Assembly (NCBI GenBank): GCA_022495005.1
Contig: JAGYXB010001964.1
Coordinates: 1,240,001-1,304,000, forward strand
Source: Rhyacophila brunnea
Taxonomy: Eukaryota > Arthropoda > Insecta > Trichoptera > Rhyacophilidae
Direction: 5' to 3'
DNA length: 64,000 bases
The notes below the pieces were generated by a model that saw only the letters and a list, made by a program, of their open reading frames with translations, searched no databases and was not told where the DNA came from. Positions 23,395 to 33,787 of this stretch are shown one piece after another. Made by a program: the position numbers and the translations under genes. Numbering within the stretch: position 1 is the first letter of the stretch; every line of letters begins with the position of its first letter.

Positions 23395-23780
23395 AAATAA
23401 TTTCTTTTATTCAACGAATATTAATTTACAAGTTTTGAAAATGTAACATTGTATATTATTGAACATACATAACTTGAAAACACCTCAGATATATTTTTTT
23501 CGACCATGTCTGATTCTAATAGGATCATATTATTATGGGCCTCCACAGGGTAGAGGTTTGTATGAAAGAATTTTGTTTTGACGAGAAATGGATGTTAGCC
23601 ACTTGCTCAACCTATTAGCTCCATACTTTGACTTCAAAGACAAAGTGAAAAACAATGTGTTTATTTGTCAGACCCTGGATTCCAACCTGGGACCCACGAC
23701 ATTATAAGCCGACGCTTAAACCGTTCGGCTATCGCGGCGTATTAAAAATTGTTAGCAAGTTCAAGTAGACGTTAAAACTA
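23395..23780 (-). mobile_element. tRNA-cored foldback family member
   Basis: The end module (TTTCTTTTATTCAACGAATA, TTGAACATACATAACTTG, GAAAACAC) lies at 23400-23490. A GACGAGAAATGGATGTTAGC block shared with 61320-61345 (reverse complement) follows, then the tRNA-like core at 23670-23739. The far end is not defined. Confidence 0.6.
23670..23739 (-). pseudogene. tRNA-like sequence
   Basis: The minus strand reads CGCCGCGATAGCCGAACGGT (A-box-like), an anticodon-arm region, then CCCAGGTTGGAATCCAGGG, a T arm with B-box core (expected GGTTCGAATCC). The layout and length of about 70 nt are those of a tRNA. A related core lies on the plus strand at 61193-61256. Confidence 0.6.
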
Positions 23781-24599
23781 AATAATTATTGGAGAGAGCC
23801 GGGCGTCGGTTAGAAATTAAGGTACTAATTAATATTCCTTGATTTAAAACACAAAAACCGATAGTCAACAATAACGTAATTTGATAAGCAAATATGGAGT
23901 AAATTTAATACAATTATATATTCCGATCATAGATGTCAATATTTACAATATTTAAAGAAAAAGATACTTGCATGACGTAGTTGTATGGAAGATTGGAAGA
24001 TTTTTGGATAAAATCATTGAAATGTAGCGACGCTGGATCTTATGGGTTCGAGAAAGTGTTTGGAATAGATAAGCCAAGACTCCTCAAGAATTGCGCAGAT
24101 GAGTATGATGATAAACATAAAATATATACAGTGCTAACGTGATAGATATAATGCCACACCAAGCCTGACTAAGGTGATTTTATATGTTTTGTGTTAAAGT
24201 CTTTTCATAAGTCTTTCTGTTTCCTTTGTCAACGACAAATTTAATAACCACCATATGAATAAATAAATAAAACACTTTGTTAGACGTTCATAAAAGAAGT
24301 TTTACGAATATGTAGCTATGTAAAGAATACCTTTGTGTATGAGTTTTATCTACATATAAGGAAGAAAGAATTCTCATACAATCTTTAAGAATGCACTTTC
24401 AGTATTTTGTCAATAGAAAAATCATATATTGAAATTGTACACACGATATTAACAGATGTGATATAACAAGTAAGCAATGTCGCCAGACGAAAGTTCAATA
24501 TAAAAATAATTTATATTGTATGGTATAGTAATAATATATTTAAAGCAAATATTACCACCCTTTCTTCAATATCAACAGAGAATAATTTAAATAATATGT
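23781..24599. other. Unrecognised sequence
   Basis: A possible RTE tail at 23985-24115 (ending in GATGAGTATGATGAT) was considered but is too degraded to call. Nothing else was recognised. Confidence 0.35.
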
Positions 24600-25400
24600 C
24601 GATGATAATGACGTAATTAAACGGTCTCCAGAAGTCTTCAAACAAGCATTTATTTCCATAAAGTCAGCTGCTGCAAACATGGCACTCCGGGTAAATGAAA
24701 GTAATACAAAATACATGCCAATTCTCTACAATGCAACAAATGATAATAGCGGCCTTATTATTGGAGGCGATGCTTTTAAAACGGTTGATTCATTAGTTTA
24801 TTTAGGGTCTCTTGTTTTAAGCACTAGTTTTAAACACAAACGACAAAATAAATCGCCGGATCAATCTCTCCAACAGGTGATATTTTAGTTTCGAAAGGCG
24901 CCGAAAAAGCTAGGTGCTCAAATATAAAACTCTCCTGCATTCAGTATTATTGTATGGATTAGAATTATGAGCACTCAGTAAACAGAATGAGAGAGATATA
25001 TATATATATCTTTGAGAGGAGAGTATTGAAAACAATCTTTGGGGCTGTTCAAGAAAATTTGACATTTGGAGGTTAGGGTATAATGATAAGCTATATGAGT
25101 ACACTTAACGGGAGCGAAAACATCATGTGGTATATGAAAATTCAGATACTGCGCTGGATCAACTCTGTGCATGGAATGCCGGAAAAGTTACCGGCAAGGT
25201 GTGGTATATAACCCGATATGGCAAAATAAGACCTGGACAAAAACTGAGATAGCTGGACTTAGTCACAGGGGATTTAAGAATGAATACCTACTAAGAATGC
25301 AACTGGAGAATGGTGGCGATGGATCGTCCAAGATGGAGGAAGTTTAGAATGAAGCCAAAACCAGCCAAGGATTGTAGTGCCACAAATGAAGATCAATAGA
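24600..25400 (+). pseudogene. RTE-like LINE reverse-transcriptase relic
   Basis: 24679-24888 gives 'MALRVNESNTKYMPI' and 'GGDAFKTVDSLVYLGSLVLS', the end of the RT domain ('xVNxxKTKxM…VxxFxYLGS'). After frame changes, 24950-25060 gives 'VLLYGLELWALSKQNE' and 'FERRVLKTIFGAVQE', the 'LYGsEtWtl…FERKvLRrIfG' block. 25130-25350 continues the tail. Stops and frameshifts are frequent; endonuclease and catalytic palm are missing. Confidence 0.82.
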
Positions 25401-25966
25401 GAATATGGACTTACACATTGTGGGTGGATTTTATGAGCTTATGGGTATTAGGAAGATTGATTGTTGGCTATTTTGTATTTATTACATATATATTTTAGTT
25501 GTAAATGTTTACTGTAAATATTATATAACATAATAATATGTAATAAAAAATCAAATTGTAGAATATATTTATTGAAAAATAACACACGAATCTAACTGAC
25601 TCAGTTGTAAGATTTGAGAGTGGTCCATGGAAAAAGTTAGGATCCTATTTACAGTAAATTATGTCTATTTTATAAAAAAAAACAATTTTATTCCATACAA
25701 CAACATAATAATATTATCTTACTTTTATTAGAAAATGTTAGTCGATTTTAATTAAGTAATAGGTATTAAGTATAGATTTCAATGTTAATTTTTTTCAGAA
25801 TTCAGAATCAGAATTACATAATACGTGACAAATCTATTTATTTTATTGTCCGCAGAATAATTTCACTGGGATTCCAAGTTTAATATAGTCGAGTCTGTTG
25901 AATATTATCAACAGAAAAATGAACTTTCAATACAAGTAAAGTACATTGAAATTCCGTACTTAAAAC
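25401..25966. other. Unrecognised A+T-rich sequence
   Basis: Nothing recognised. Confidence 0.4.
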
Positions 25967-26660
25967 CATGGGTGGCAAACCCGCGGCCCGCGGGCCGCAT
26001 GTGGCCCGTGGAGCAGTGAGAAAATAAAAATAATATAAAAAAATGCTGCCACTAGATGTGCTAATTTCGCAAATTGAGATTTGATATTGGCTCAAGATTT
26101 TAAAAAGGACCGTGTGCTTTTGCTGCATTTGCAACGCCATTCCCCGTAGACGTGAATTTAATACCGAGAAATTTTACAAATAGAACATTGTGAAAGGAGA
26201 AATTCCATCAGGTTGGTTTGGAAAAGTTTTATAAAAAATATTTGGACAAGGAGAAATGTCCTGCATTTTACAAACATGCTCTAATGATGACTTCGCTATT
26301 AATTGGAAACACTTACACGTGTGAACAGCTTTTTAGTCGGATGAAGCATATCAAATCGCGACTGAGAACACGAATCACTGATGTGCATTTAGAAAACTGT
26401 TTGCGTGTAGGAACAACCTCGCTCGATATCGATATTGATGCACTTAATTCTGCCACACAAAATTAAAATTCTCGCTAAAATTTATTATGTTATTAAAAAA
26501 AGTCTAATCTAATAAATATGTCTGATTCTCATTTTTGTTTTATTTTATTAATATATATTTCTTTTTTGTTTTGTGTAATAAAAAAAATCGATTGTGCGGC
26601 CCGGTAAGAAATCTCATTTTTAGAATCTGGCCCGGCTGCTGAAAAGGTTGGCCACCCATG
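25967..26660 (+). mobile_element. hAT element, internally deleted (GTF2IRD2-like family)
   Basis: TIRs: CATGGGTGGCAAACCCGCGG at the left and GGTTGGCCACCCATG at the right. Flanking octamers CTTAAAAC (25959-25966) and CTTTAAAC (26661-26668) match 7 of 8, a hAT target duplication. The left end also has the GCGGCCCGCGGGCCGCATG palindrome typical of this hAT lineage. It is only 694 bp because the N-terminal and central transposase regions are deleted. Confidence 0.9.
26100..26466 (+). pseudogene. hAT transposase C-terminal (dimerisation) fragment
   Basis: The frame 26218-26466 encodes 'MEKFYKKYLDKEKCPAFYK', then 'CEQLFSRMKHIKSRLRTRI' and 'TDVHLENCLRVGTT'. These are the C-terminal hAT dimerisation motif with its conserved CExxFSxMkxiKsklRsRltdxhLxxxLR. 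Upstream, 26130-26165 reads 'TPFPVDVNLIP' in another frame, the residues just N-terminal in the family. A frameshift and deletion lie between. Length is about a sixth of an intact transposase. Confidence 0.85.
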
Positions 26661-26811
26661 CTTTAAACATTCTAGTTAAAAGTTTAAATTTTAGTGCGTA
26701 CTTTGAAAATGTAATATATTATAATATGATTATTTTTTAGCTATAAGCTTCTATTTTGTTACAGTATTGAGGTATATGTATTATTATGTAATGTATGTAC
26801 GCAAGACTTTT

Positions 26812-27021
26812 CTAACTAGTTAACACAGTAATACGTTTTAGTTGTTTTTCTTGATCCAAAATAATACGGATATCACTCAGGGCAACTCCGTAAACAGGGT
26901 GGTTATCTTCAATAATTATTGGAATAAGTGAATATTTAGGTTGGTACGCATGTAGTAATCGCATCTCTTTTTTGTAGAGCTTGGACCAATTTCGTGGCGA
27001 ATTTTGTGACGCTTCGTGCAT
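26812..27021 (-). CDS. Unrecognised 69-aa open frame
   Basis: The frame has balanced, protein-like composition ('RNWSKLYKKEMRLLHAYQ', 'IIIEDNHPVYGVALSDIRI') unlike the Phe/Ile/Lys-rich noise ORFs nearby. It starts with ATG. No family is recognised, no splice context is obvious, and it lies between a hAT copy and a LINE fragment, so it may be a transposon relic or an exon. I assign no function. Confidence 0.3.
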   Translation of the reverse strand: MHEASQNSPRNWSKLYKKEMRLLHAYQPKYSLIPIIIEDNHPVYGVALSDIRIILDQEKQLKRITVLTS

Positions 27022-27299
27022 GCGTATCTATGAGTGTTGTAAATAAGTATCGACTTAAAATATTATTACATCTCAATTATCAATATGTAATTGTCATACT
27101 CTATCTCGCTATAAACCAATTGACGCAGTCATCTTGGCTAGCGTTAACAAATATCACGGCTGACATTTTATATCCTGGGATAATTAACTGCCGGAATACG
27201 ACATACCTAATATCATATTTATCACTTTTTTATTATTGATTTTTCAGTTAAATAATCCTATATTAGAATGACTTACTGAGAGCTAGTAGTATCCAAGTA

Positions 27300-27560
27300 A
27301 AAAATAACATTTTAGGAAATATGTGATATAAAAGTGATCGGCATCCTGCATATCACCACATAACCAAGTCGGAGATTCTATAAGGCCAAGCTGACAAAGC
27401 TTGGAGGCAAAACCACCATGTCCAGTTGAGAACTAAGCATTTAAATGATCTGAACTCAATCTGATTATATTCATGCGTCACTTTATATTTGAAAAAAAAA
27501 GCGCTTGTCTGCCCTTGGAAGAGGAGGTCCATCGCATATCGTTGCTGTAGGATTGGTTTG
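27300..27560 (-). mobile_element. LINE ORF2 C-terminal zinc-finger relic
   Basis: On the minus strand one frame gives 'SSDHLNAQFSTGHGGFASKL' followed by 'CQLGLIESPTWLCGDMQDADH'. This is the post-RNase H 'TGHGxF…Cxxxxxxxx-CxCGxxxxxxDH' block of Jockey/I/R1-group LINEs. A separate copy of this type of motif is at 5770-6015. No upstream RT is visible. Confidence 0.72.
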
Positions 27561-27819
27561 TTGAATAGACCAAATTTTCAGGGGATGAAAAACAATTTTC
27601 ATAATCCTATATTTAAATTGTTATTTTTACAGCATATGCATGATGTATTCATTACCATTACAAAGTAATTTACAGAAAAGGATGGTTGTAGTCCATTTAG
27701 ATACAAAAAAACATTCTGCATTAAAAGGCCGATTTCGACAAAAACGGATATTCGACAAACCAATCCTATAGCGACGATATACCATGCACGCAACGTGTAA
27801 AGAGCGCGTATAAAGCTAT

Positions 27820-28443
27820 GATTATATTGAGATTCACGTCGCGTACTATCACGTGACGTAACAGTAAACTGCCGCAACAAGAAAAAAGTGTAATGTCGTT
27901 TTTCTTTGTGTTAAAAATGTTATCAGCTCCCATCCTGTGGCACATTTTCAACCTTTCACGAACAATGTCAGATAGCAGAAACTGACGTAATTGCCAGAAC
28001 AACAATGAGGTCACTTCACGTTGTACCGAACTGCATCAACACCTGCATCACACAATTAACGTTTTTTATCGTTTTCTACATGCATACACATTTTCGATTC
28101 ATGTCAAAATCGCGTGTTTTTTGATTTTAGCGATTGGAACTATTCTATAAGGATGCTGTCTAATATCTTTGATATGCAGGTTGGGTTCTATTCAAAATGT
28201 TATCTATGGATATAATATCGCAAGTCATTTTAACGTACGCATAAGTAGACACTGTTAAAATTGATTTAAACTAGCATGAATAATGAATAAGAATTCAAAA
28301 TATTAATACATTAGAGTTGGCACTCTCCATCATAGAATTTAGAGGAAGTGATCGTTCAAAATATTCTGCAAAATGACGAAACCACAGAATACATTTGTCA
28401 CCGTGACTGCGTGACAGTACGCGACGTGCATCTCAATATAATC
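27820..28443. mobile_element. TIR element copy B (paired with 3602-4245)
   Basis: The first 35 bp and last 35 bp are inverted repeats with about two mismatches (left GATTATATTGAGATTCACG, right ends CGTGCATCTCAATATAATC). The whole unit aligns with copy A. No ORF. The better-preserved TIR here defines the ends of the family. Confidence 0.82.
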
Positions 28444-28659
28444 ATAACTTTACACTTTTCGAGCACAACGGCCCATTGATCCAAGATCCAAAGGTGGCAT
28501 GGACATATTAACCTGCGCCTGTTTTTCTACATTAAATTTATGAAATACCTTTTATGAACACATCTTTATTTTGGATTGTCAAATGGGAACTTTATGATAC
28601 TGGTCACTACATAAAATATAATGATACATGGTAGAATAAAGAAATATTTATGAACTTAC
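28444..28659 (-). other. Intron sequence downstream of claudin-like exon
   Basis: Starts on the minus strand with the donor GTAAGT (28659 downward). No further exon was recognised here or elsewhere at lower coordinates. Confidence 0.5.
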
Positions 28660-29016
28660 GGAATGGTATCATATTGGCAGCCATAGAAGCATTCAGTACA
28701 AGAACAGGTTGTCCAGAAGCTGTCACTGGAATACGATGCTTCGGACCGTATTTAATGGAAGCAATGACGGACGTGACGTTCACCACCGTAGCGTTTGCGG
28801 TAGCAGTGGCGTTTGAAAGACTTGGCGGAAGACTAGGATTTGGCAATGTTCCGCCATTGTCAGGAGGTGCTGGTGTCGTCGATGTAGTGATGAATTGTCT
28901 GCCCGCTATGCTGTCTTTCAGCTGCTCAGGAGACGTCACCAGAACTGATCTGCACACTTTCCACAGCCCTGAGTGACTGCTTACAAAGTATCTTCTGGTT
29001 TGCGGTACGAATATAC
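28660..29016 (-). CDS. Claudin/PMP22-like membrane protein, second coding exon
   Basis: On the minus strand the exon follows TTACAG at 29017 and ends before GTAAGT at 28659; it is 357 bp, entering and leaving in phase 1. It completes the extracellular loop begun in exon 37552-37739: 'IFVPQTRRYFVSSHSGLWKV' followed by C gives the W…GLWxxC signature of claudin, PMP22 and calcium-channel-gamma four-span proteins. A Pro/Thr/Asn-rich insert follows with four N-glycosylation sequons (NAT, NAT, NVT, NAS). The loop is much longer than in typical claudins. The later transmembrane segments must lie on exons not found here. The 108-codon plus-strand ORF over the same DNA is a shadow. Confidence 0.75.
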
Positions 29017-29474
29017 CTGTAAGAGTACAGATATTTTTAGTGAAAATACATGTTGAAAACATTTCTGAAATGATTGAAGAAAAAATATAGCTTTGATTGT
29101 TTGAAAAAGTAGTGGCAGGACACCGGAATGACTAAATCTGTGTGTTAATCATCGTTTTTAAAATGTATGTATGACCAACGTCTGCTGAATGCAGAACTAT
29201 TTTAACTTATATTTGAAATGTTTTGGAGAGAGTTCTTTGAAACAACTAATATGAAATTATTAATTATTTTTATGGATAAATGTACACATCATATTAAAGA
29301 TTATCGATTAATTAAAATGGTGCATACACTTTTCCTATATAGATAATAAATAACTGTTTCAAAAAACTCATCTTCAAAATATTTCAAATATGAGTTCTGC
29401 ATTCAGTTGACGAAATGGCTATCTTTTTTTAAATTTCGAAAATCATCTACTTAAATGAATATGTATATTTTTAA

Positions 29475-29700
29475 TAAACTATTTCTTTTATTCAACGAAT
29501 AAGATTTCAGAATGTAACATTCTATAAACTGAATATATACAATTTGAAAACATCTCTAAAAAAAACTAGAAAAAATTATTTTGTAAAAAAAAAACGACAC
29601 CTGTCGGGACTTTAATCTGTATCTTCTGAATTCGCGCCAGTATGCTTTTCCAAATAAGCTGCGGGAATCTTATTGATATAACAAAAATTTAAACTAGAAG
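29475..29700 (-). mobile_element. tRNA-cored foldback family member
   Basis: End module TTTCTTTTATTCAACGAATA, GAATGTAACATTCTA and GAAAACATC at 29478-29550. It is followed by a minus-strand tRNA-like piece at 29600-29670 with GGAAAAGCATACTGGCGCG, also seen reversed near 61670-61690. Borders are uncertain. Confidence 0.5.
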
Positions 29701-30110
29701 TTGTTACATGAAATGCTTATCGAATTGCGTTATAATGTTGGCTATCGGTTGTTGTATATTAAATTAAGGTTATATTCTTTGTAAAAAAACTGTTGACGTC
29801 AATTAATTATACATTTTAAACGTCCACAACATAACGTGGGGAAAAACAAAGAAATATGCAATAGTTATTAACAATATTTATATATAAAACAGTGTAATTA
29901 AAAGAGAAATCGTAAAAAACAGTACACGGAAATATACACTATTTGAAGCATTTATAAAATAAACTCCACCTAAATACATCCACACATGGAATACATCAAT
30001 ACCCGAAGCGACTTGGTTGAGCATGGTTATTACTCTCCCATTTCGCATAACAGTGTCATGTTAGTTCTGCGCCTTGGGAAAACACATAACTGATGATCTC
30101 GATTTCTAAG
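29701..30110. other. Unrecognised intronic sequence
   Basis: Nothing recognised. Confidence 0.4.
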
Positions 30111-30119
30111 ATAGTTAAC

Positions 30120-30390
30120 AAGGACACATAGTTATTATCGTGAGTCCTTTTCTAAAGGATCGTGACTGCTAGTTATGTATTTTCAGCGATCCCTGCGATA
30201 TACCGTTTGCATGGCTGAGGATATTGAGAAGCCTTTGCCGTTCTTCACTCGAACGGACCATTGTTTAGGCGACCTTTGTCTTCCACGTCGACATCGATAT
30301 TTCCGCGGATAATAAGTCTTTCCAAAATATTGTTTGCCTACCAGAGGCACCTAGCCGAGAAATACGAAGCTTGCAATTTTAGACATTTTT
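30120..30390 (-). mobile_element. LINE RT-tail relic
   Basis: In one minus-strand frame 'NILERLIIRGNIDVD' is followed by 'GKGFSISSAMQTVYRRDR', resembling the 'LLxLIIqGKIeGKRGRGR…' and 'VYDRDRWRxxx' tail of RTE/CR1-like LINEs. The basic GKRGRGR block is eroded. Moderate support only. Confidence 0.5.
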
Positions 30391-30644
30391 TGACAATTTA
30401 CAATTTAAACTGTATTAATTAATAAATAATAGGTATCTGAAAACATTTTTTATTTGTAGTCAAAGATAAACTTACAATTTTAAAAAATGTTAAAGGATCC
30501 CATCTTATAATTACATATTATTTTATGATCATAATATTATGTATTATTAAAGTTTTATATATTTTGTCGAAGAGATTTTTTACTTTTTCGTACTTTAAAT
30601 ATTTTTTTATATTTATTTAAAAAAACATCGATTTTTATAAAATT

Positions 30645-30770
30645 ATAACCGTGTGTGAAATGCACAAAAAAAGACATTATCTATGGACAAATAAATTCAC
30701 AGACGGTTATACGTTTGAGTTGTGCACGTAGCTGCCGCCCCGCCGAACGCCGTCCACCCAGGCCTTTAAG
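30645..30770. repeat. Partial copy of GC-rich foldback (see 43911-44073)
   Basis: ATAACCGTGTGTGAAATG and GGTTATACGTTTGAGTTG flank a short spacer containing AAAAAAAGACA, as in the 43.9-kb element. This is the palindrome centre with arms lost or diverged. Confidence 0.55.
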
Positions 30771-31296
30771 CCATCTTAGAAATCGACATCGTCTGTTGTT
30801 TTTTCTCCCAAAGTGCAGAACTAACATGTGAGGTCAATATGTAAACGTGTTCAGCTTAATTGTTTTCGAGATTGATATTATATTCTACTTGCACGAGGAA
30901 GAGTTTAGATTAGTATTCTTTTATAATTTCGGTGTAATTGCTAACTTACATTTAAAAATGTTTTAAGATATTTCTATTTACTTTTCGATATGAGCTGTTT
31001 CAGGCCTGGAATATACGGGCAACTTCGTGTTGCTGCTGCCGGAAGTGGAAACTCGGAGATCCCCAATTTTTCATACAAAACTCATAATGGACGCACACAC
31101 AGCAACTCACTGCTGCTGACCTCAGCAGCTGCAGTCAACGCGCTGTCCGGAACCACCGAATTGCCGCAGTTGGTTTGTCGCCGCGTCAAACATACACTCG
31201 GCAGCGCTGGCTGCCCGGTATAGCAACTCAGCCCCTCCCACCTCTCTCTCCGCCTAGTCATGCGCACCGTCATTCCAGTTCGAGTTTTTGTCAGAG

Positions 31297-31389
31297 ATGG
31301 ACGACAATATATTTGACACGGATGCTTTTATAAGTGACATAGAAAACAATGAATGCATTTGGAATCTAAAATGTGCCGTAGTTGCATAA
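31297..31389 (+). pseudogene. Truncated MADF-domain accessory gene start (Harbinger)
   Basis: ATG at 31297 opens 'MDDNIFDTDAFISDIENN' and 'CIWNLK', closely resembling the N-terminus of MADF/Myb-like DNA-binding proteins encoded by PIF/Harbinger elements. It reaches a stop after 30 codons because the rest is deleted. Confidence 0.65.
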
Positions 31390-31537
31390 ATATAGTATGA
31401 AATTCACCATGTCCAGCTCTTTGAGACATGATAAGATGTATCCAAAATCTGCGAGTTTTTCTACGTCTTCTTTTACGTACTAAAATCACAAGCAATAACA
31501 CTTTCATAGACAACACAGCTTCTCCTTCAACATTCAT
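31377..31537 (-). pseudogene. Truncated Harbinger transposase N-terminus
   Basis: ATG at 31537 (minus) opens 'MNVEGEAVLSMKVLLLVILV' and then 'RRRRKTRRFWIHLIMSQR' and 'GEFHTIF'. These match the Arg-rich plus 'RRFWVHPI…GxFhTLy' N-terminus of PIF/Harbinger nucleases. The DDE catalytic domain is missing. Confidence 0.7.
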
Positions 31538-31679
31538 TTTGGATCTGAGTCGACATTCGTTCGTAAACCCAGCTCCCGCTGACACATTTGCTGCCAAGCA
31601 CAGCAGCATGAGTTGCCTTGGTCGGCAGATCGTTTGCTGCCAGCAGCAACAACACGAAGTTGCCCGTATATTCCCGGCC

Positions 31680-32150
31680 TTAGATCAATATTATTATTAT
31701 TACGTATTTTATAATTTTCTTCCCCCTCATGTCATCTTGTGGTAATATTAAATTTAAAAAAATGCTATTATGATAACAGTAGCGATCAAATACATATTAT
31801 GTTACTAATGCAGAGTAATTATTTAAACTTAGTCAATGTTATTAATTAAATTATATATCGCTTCTAGAAATATTTTAATAAAACAAAGTTGGCAAGATCT
31901 ACTTAGTATTCATTTCATGGGCGATAATTTAATTATATTAATGAGCACTTTGTTAGGACTCTTTTGTAATACTGTGTTACACTTTGTAATCTATTACCAT
32001 TGTTCAACGAACTCTGTCGCTAAATAACTTTATAGATACTAAATACTGAGGCTTGATAAACAGTAGCGTGCGGTTCATAAATGTTAAGGGTAAGGCGCAT
32101 CCCTAAGTTATTTCAACGTTTTGTGGAATCTGTCCTGATTTCTGAGATTT
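31680..32150. other. Unrecognised intronic sequence
   Basis: Contains a 63-codon A+T-rich ORF that is not credible as a gene. Confidence 0.4.
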
Positions 32151-32159
32151 CCCCCTCAT

Positions 32160-32710
32160 TAGAGAAAGGAAAAACATCGAGAGCGTTGACAGTTTTAAAT
32201 ACCTGGGGGTACATATCACGGTAAGTTGCAAAGAAATCTCGCTATCCGAATAACAATGGCTGGAGCAACATTCAACTCGATGCGGAGTGTCTAGGACTCA
32301 TGGCTATACTAGGCTAAAACCAAATGCCATCTATTTGATGCTTGTTGATTTACGGTAGCGAATCATGGCACCTTACAAAGGTTCAGAGCAACTGTATACT
32401 GCGCTTAAAGAACAGATTTTTGCGATAGATACTGTATGTTGACTTCAGGAGTAATGATGAAATAGGACAGAAAACCATGCAGTCTCTTATTATGCTGAAG
32501 CCTCGGGTGCTGCGGAAACTTGAAGAGAATTTCAACTTGGCTTCCCTGTTCTTCAAGCCAACCGGATTCCAACATCATGGAAGGCCGCCAAATACTATAT
32601 ATGTAGTATATATGGCGGAGCTAATAGGTGCTGGTATGAACTACATTAATCACAGGTCTTCTAGACCGGGTAGAAGACGAGAGTCACAAATACGGCCTCC
32701 TTATTAATAT
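32160..32710 (+). mobile_element. LINE reverse-transcriptase relic
   Basis: 'NIESVDSFKYLGVHIT' (about 32178-32222) is the 'VxxFKYLGvxi' motif at the end of the RT domain. Later fragments with repeated frame changes follow to about 32700. No intact domain. Confidence 0.6.
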
Positions 32711-32719
32711 ATAAATAAG

Positions 32720-33060
32720 ACCAAGTCAAAGTTCGGGCTAACCTTTTACCCTTAACAATTAATACACCTCAAGATCTAAAAATAGTGGATGTATTTGTAT
32801 ATCTAGAATTGACTATTAGTGGAAAAGGCGGATATGAAGCAGAAATAAGAAGGTGCACACAGATTGCAAAAAATGCGAAAAAACATCTTATAGAAGAATT
32901 AAAGAATCTCAATTACAATGAGAAAATGATGCTGTTGCAAGTTGGTAGTTTTGGGTAACCTCGAGTCAAGAACAATCAGAGGAAGAGCTTACTTTAACTT
33001 TGGCCTTAGAGAAGCAGATGACCGCGAGAGTCTTAGTCGCTCAGAAGATGACTGTTACTG
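32720..33060 (+). mobile_element. LINE reverse-transcriptase relic (RTE-like), second copy
   Basis: 'DVFVYLELTISGKGGYEAEI' then 'RRCTQIAKNAKKHL' (about 32790-32905) matches the 'xxFxYLGSxIsxxGgxxxEIxrRixxAkxAm' block that follows the RT palm in RTE-type LINEs. It is a separate truncated copy from 32160-32710. Confidence 0.72.
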
Positions 33061-33076
33061 TAAGTGAGGCTATTAG

Positions 33077-33452
33077 TTTCAAAGTCGGTAACCTCCATTT
33101 ATGATATTTTGATTTTAATTTTGAAAGTAGTTTTCCATCGTCTGTTTAATTCATAATTAATAAAATATGGACTCCAGCTTCGTTTATTAGTCAAATAAAA
33201 TTAAATCAGAGGCTGATTGCAAAGTCGTTTATATTCATGAACCTCCATTTAAAAAAAAATTAACGACTAACATGAAACGTAACTTTTGAAAATGTTAATG
33301 ACGTTAAGATTTTTTTATTATTTCTATTTTCACAATTATTTGCTAATATACCTAGTTGCAAAAAGAAAAAAATATATTTGCTGTCCTAAATGTGCTTGAC
33401 GGTTTTTTGTTGATCTCAAAATGGTAGAATATGGATGTTACCAACTTTACTT
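33077..33452. mobile_element. Probable MITE with 20-bp TIRs
   Basis: Left AAAGTCGGTAACCTCCAT (33081) and right ATGGATGTTACCAACTTT form an inverted pair with about three mismatches. No ORF. No target duplication was established. Confidence 0.5.
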
Positions 33453-33502
33453 AAAAAAAAAACAGTTTCAACTAAGAATTAATAATGTAAATTAAAAATT
33501 AG

Positions 33503-33697
33503 AATAATTACAAGATAAAAATAACTTTTTATATACCACATTTTTAAATTTTCTGTTGAATCATGTAAACTTGACAATTCGATGTGTTAATAAAAACTTT
33601 TTGTTGTACTTGATAGAAATACTGTATAAATATTTTACCGCACAAAAAAAATCTGTACCCGACAAACAAGAATACGAGCTAATAAAAACGTGGTAAT
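33503..33697 (-). mobile_element. AR repeat, copy 4 (internally deleted)
   Basis: Has both AR ends (AATAATTACAAGATAAAAAT and ACGAGCTAATAAAAACGTGG) but only about 195 bp, lacking the central AR region. Confidence 0.8.
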
Positions 33698-33787
33698 ATA
33701 CAGTGTTACAAAAATTGTTACCTGTTAAATTACATCTTCCGATTTAAATAATACAATATGAGACTATGTTCTAATATATATATATAT

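Larger units (their letters stand above)
31003..31679. mobile_element. PIF/Harbinger non-autonomous derivative
   Basis: Terminal inverted repeats of about 38 bp start GGCCTGGAATATACGGGCAA at the left; the right end is the complement of GGCCGGGAATATACGGGCAA. Flanking triplets TCA (left) and TTA (right) are compatible with the 3-bp TWA target of this superfamily, one mutated. It contains the start of a MADF-domain gene on plus and the start of a Harbinger nuclease on minus, fused by a large internal deletion. It is GC-rich relative to the intron around it. Confidence 0.88.

Noticed and set aside
25000..25015. AT microsatellites here and at 33776 and 34078 as meaningful features
   Set aside because: Short simple repeats without further structure.
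28581..28600. Search for third coding exon of the claudin-like gene at lower coordinates
   Set aside because: No hydrophobic minus-strand frame with acceptor in phase 1 was convincing anywhere in 1-28600, so none is reported.
28650..28976. 108-codon plus-strand ORF
   Set aside because: Antisense shadow of the claudin-like second coding exon, which has splice sites and a family signature on the other strand.
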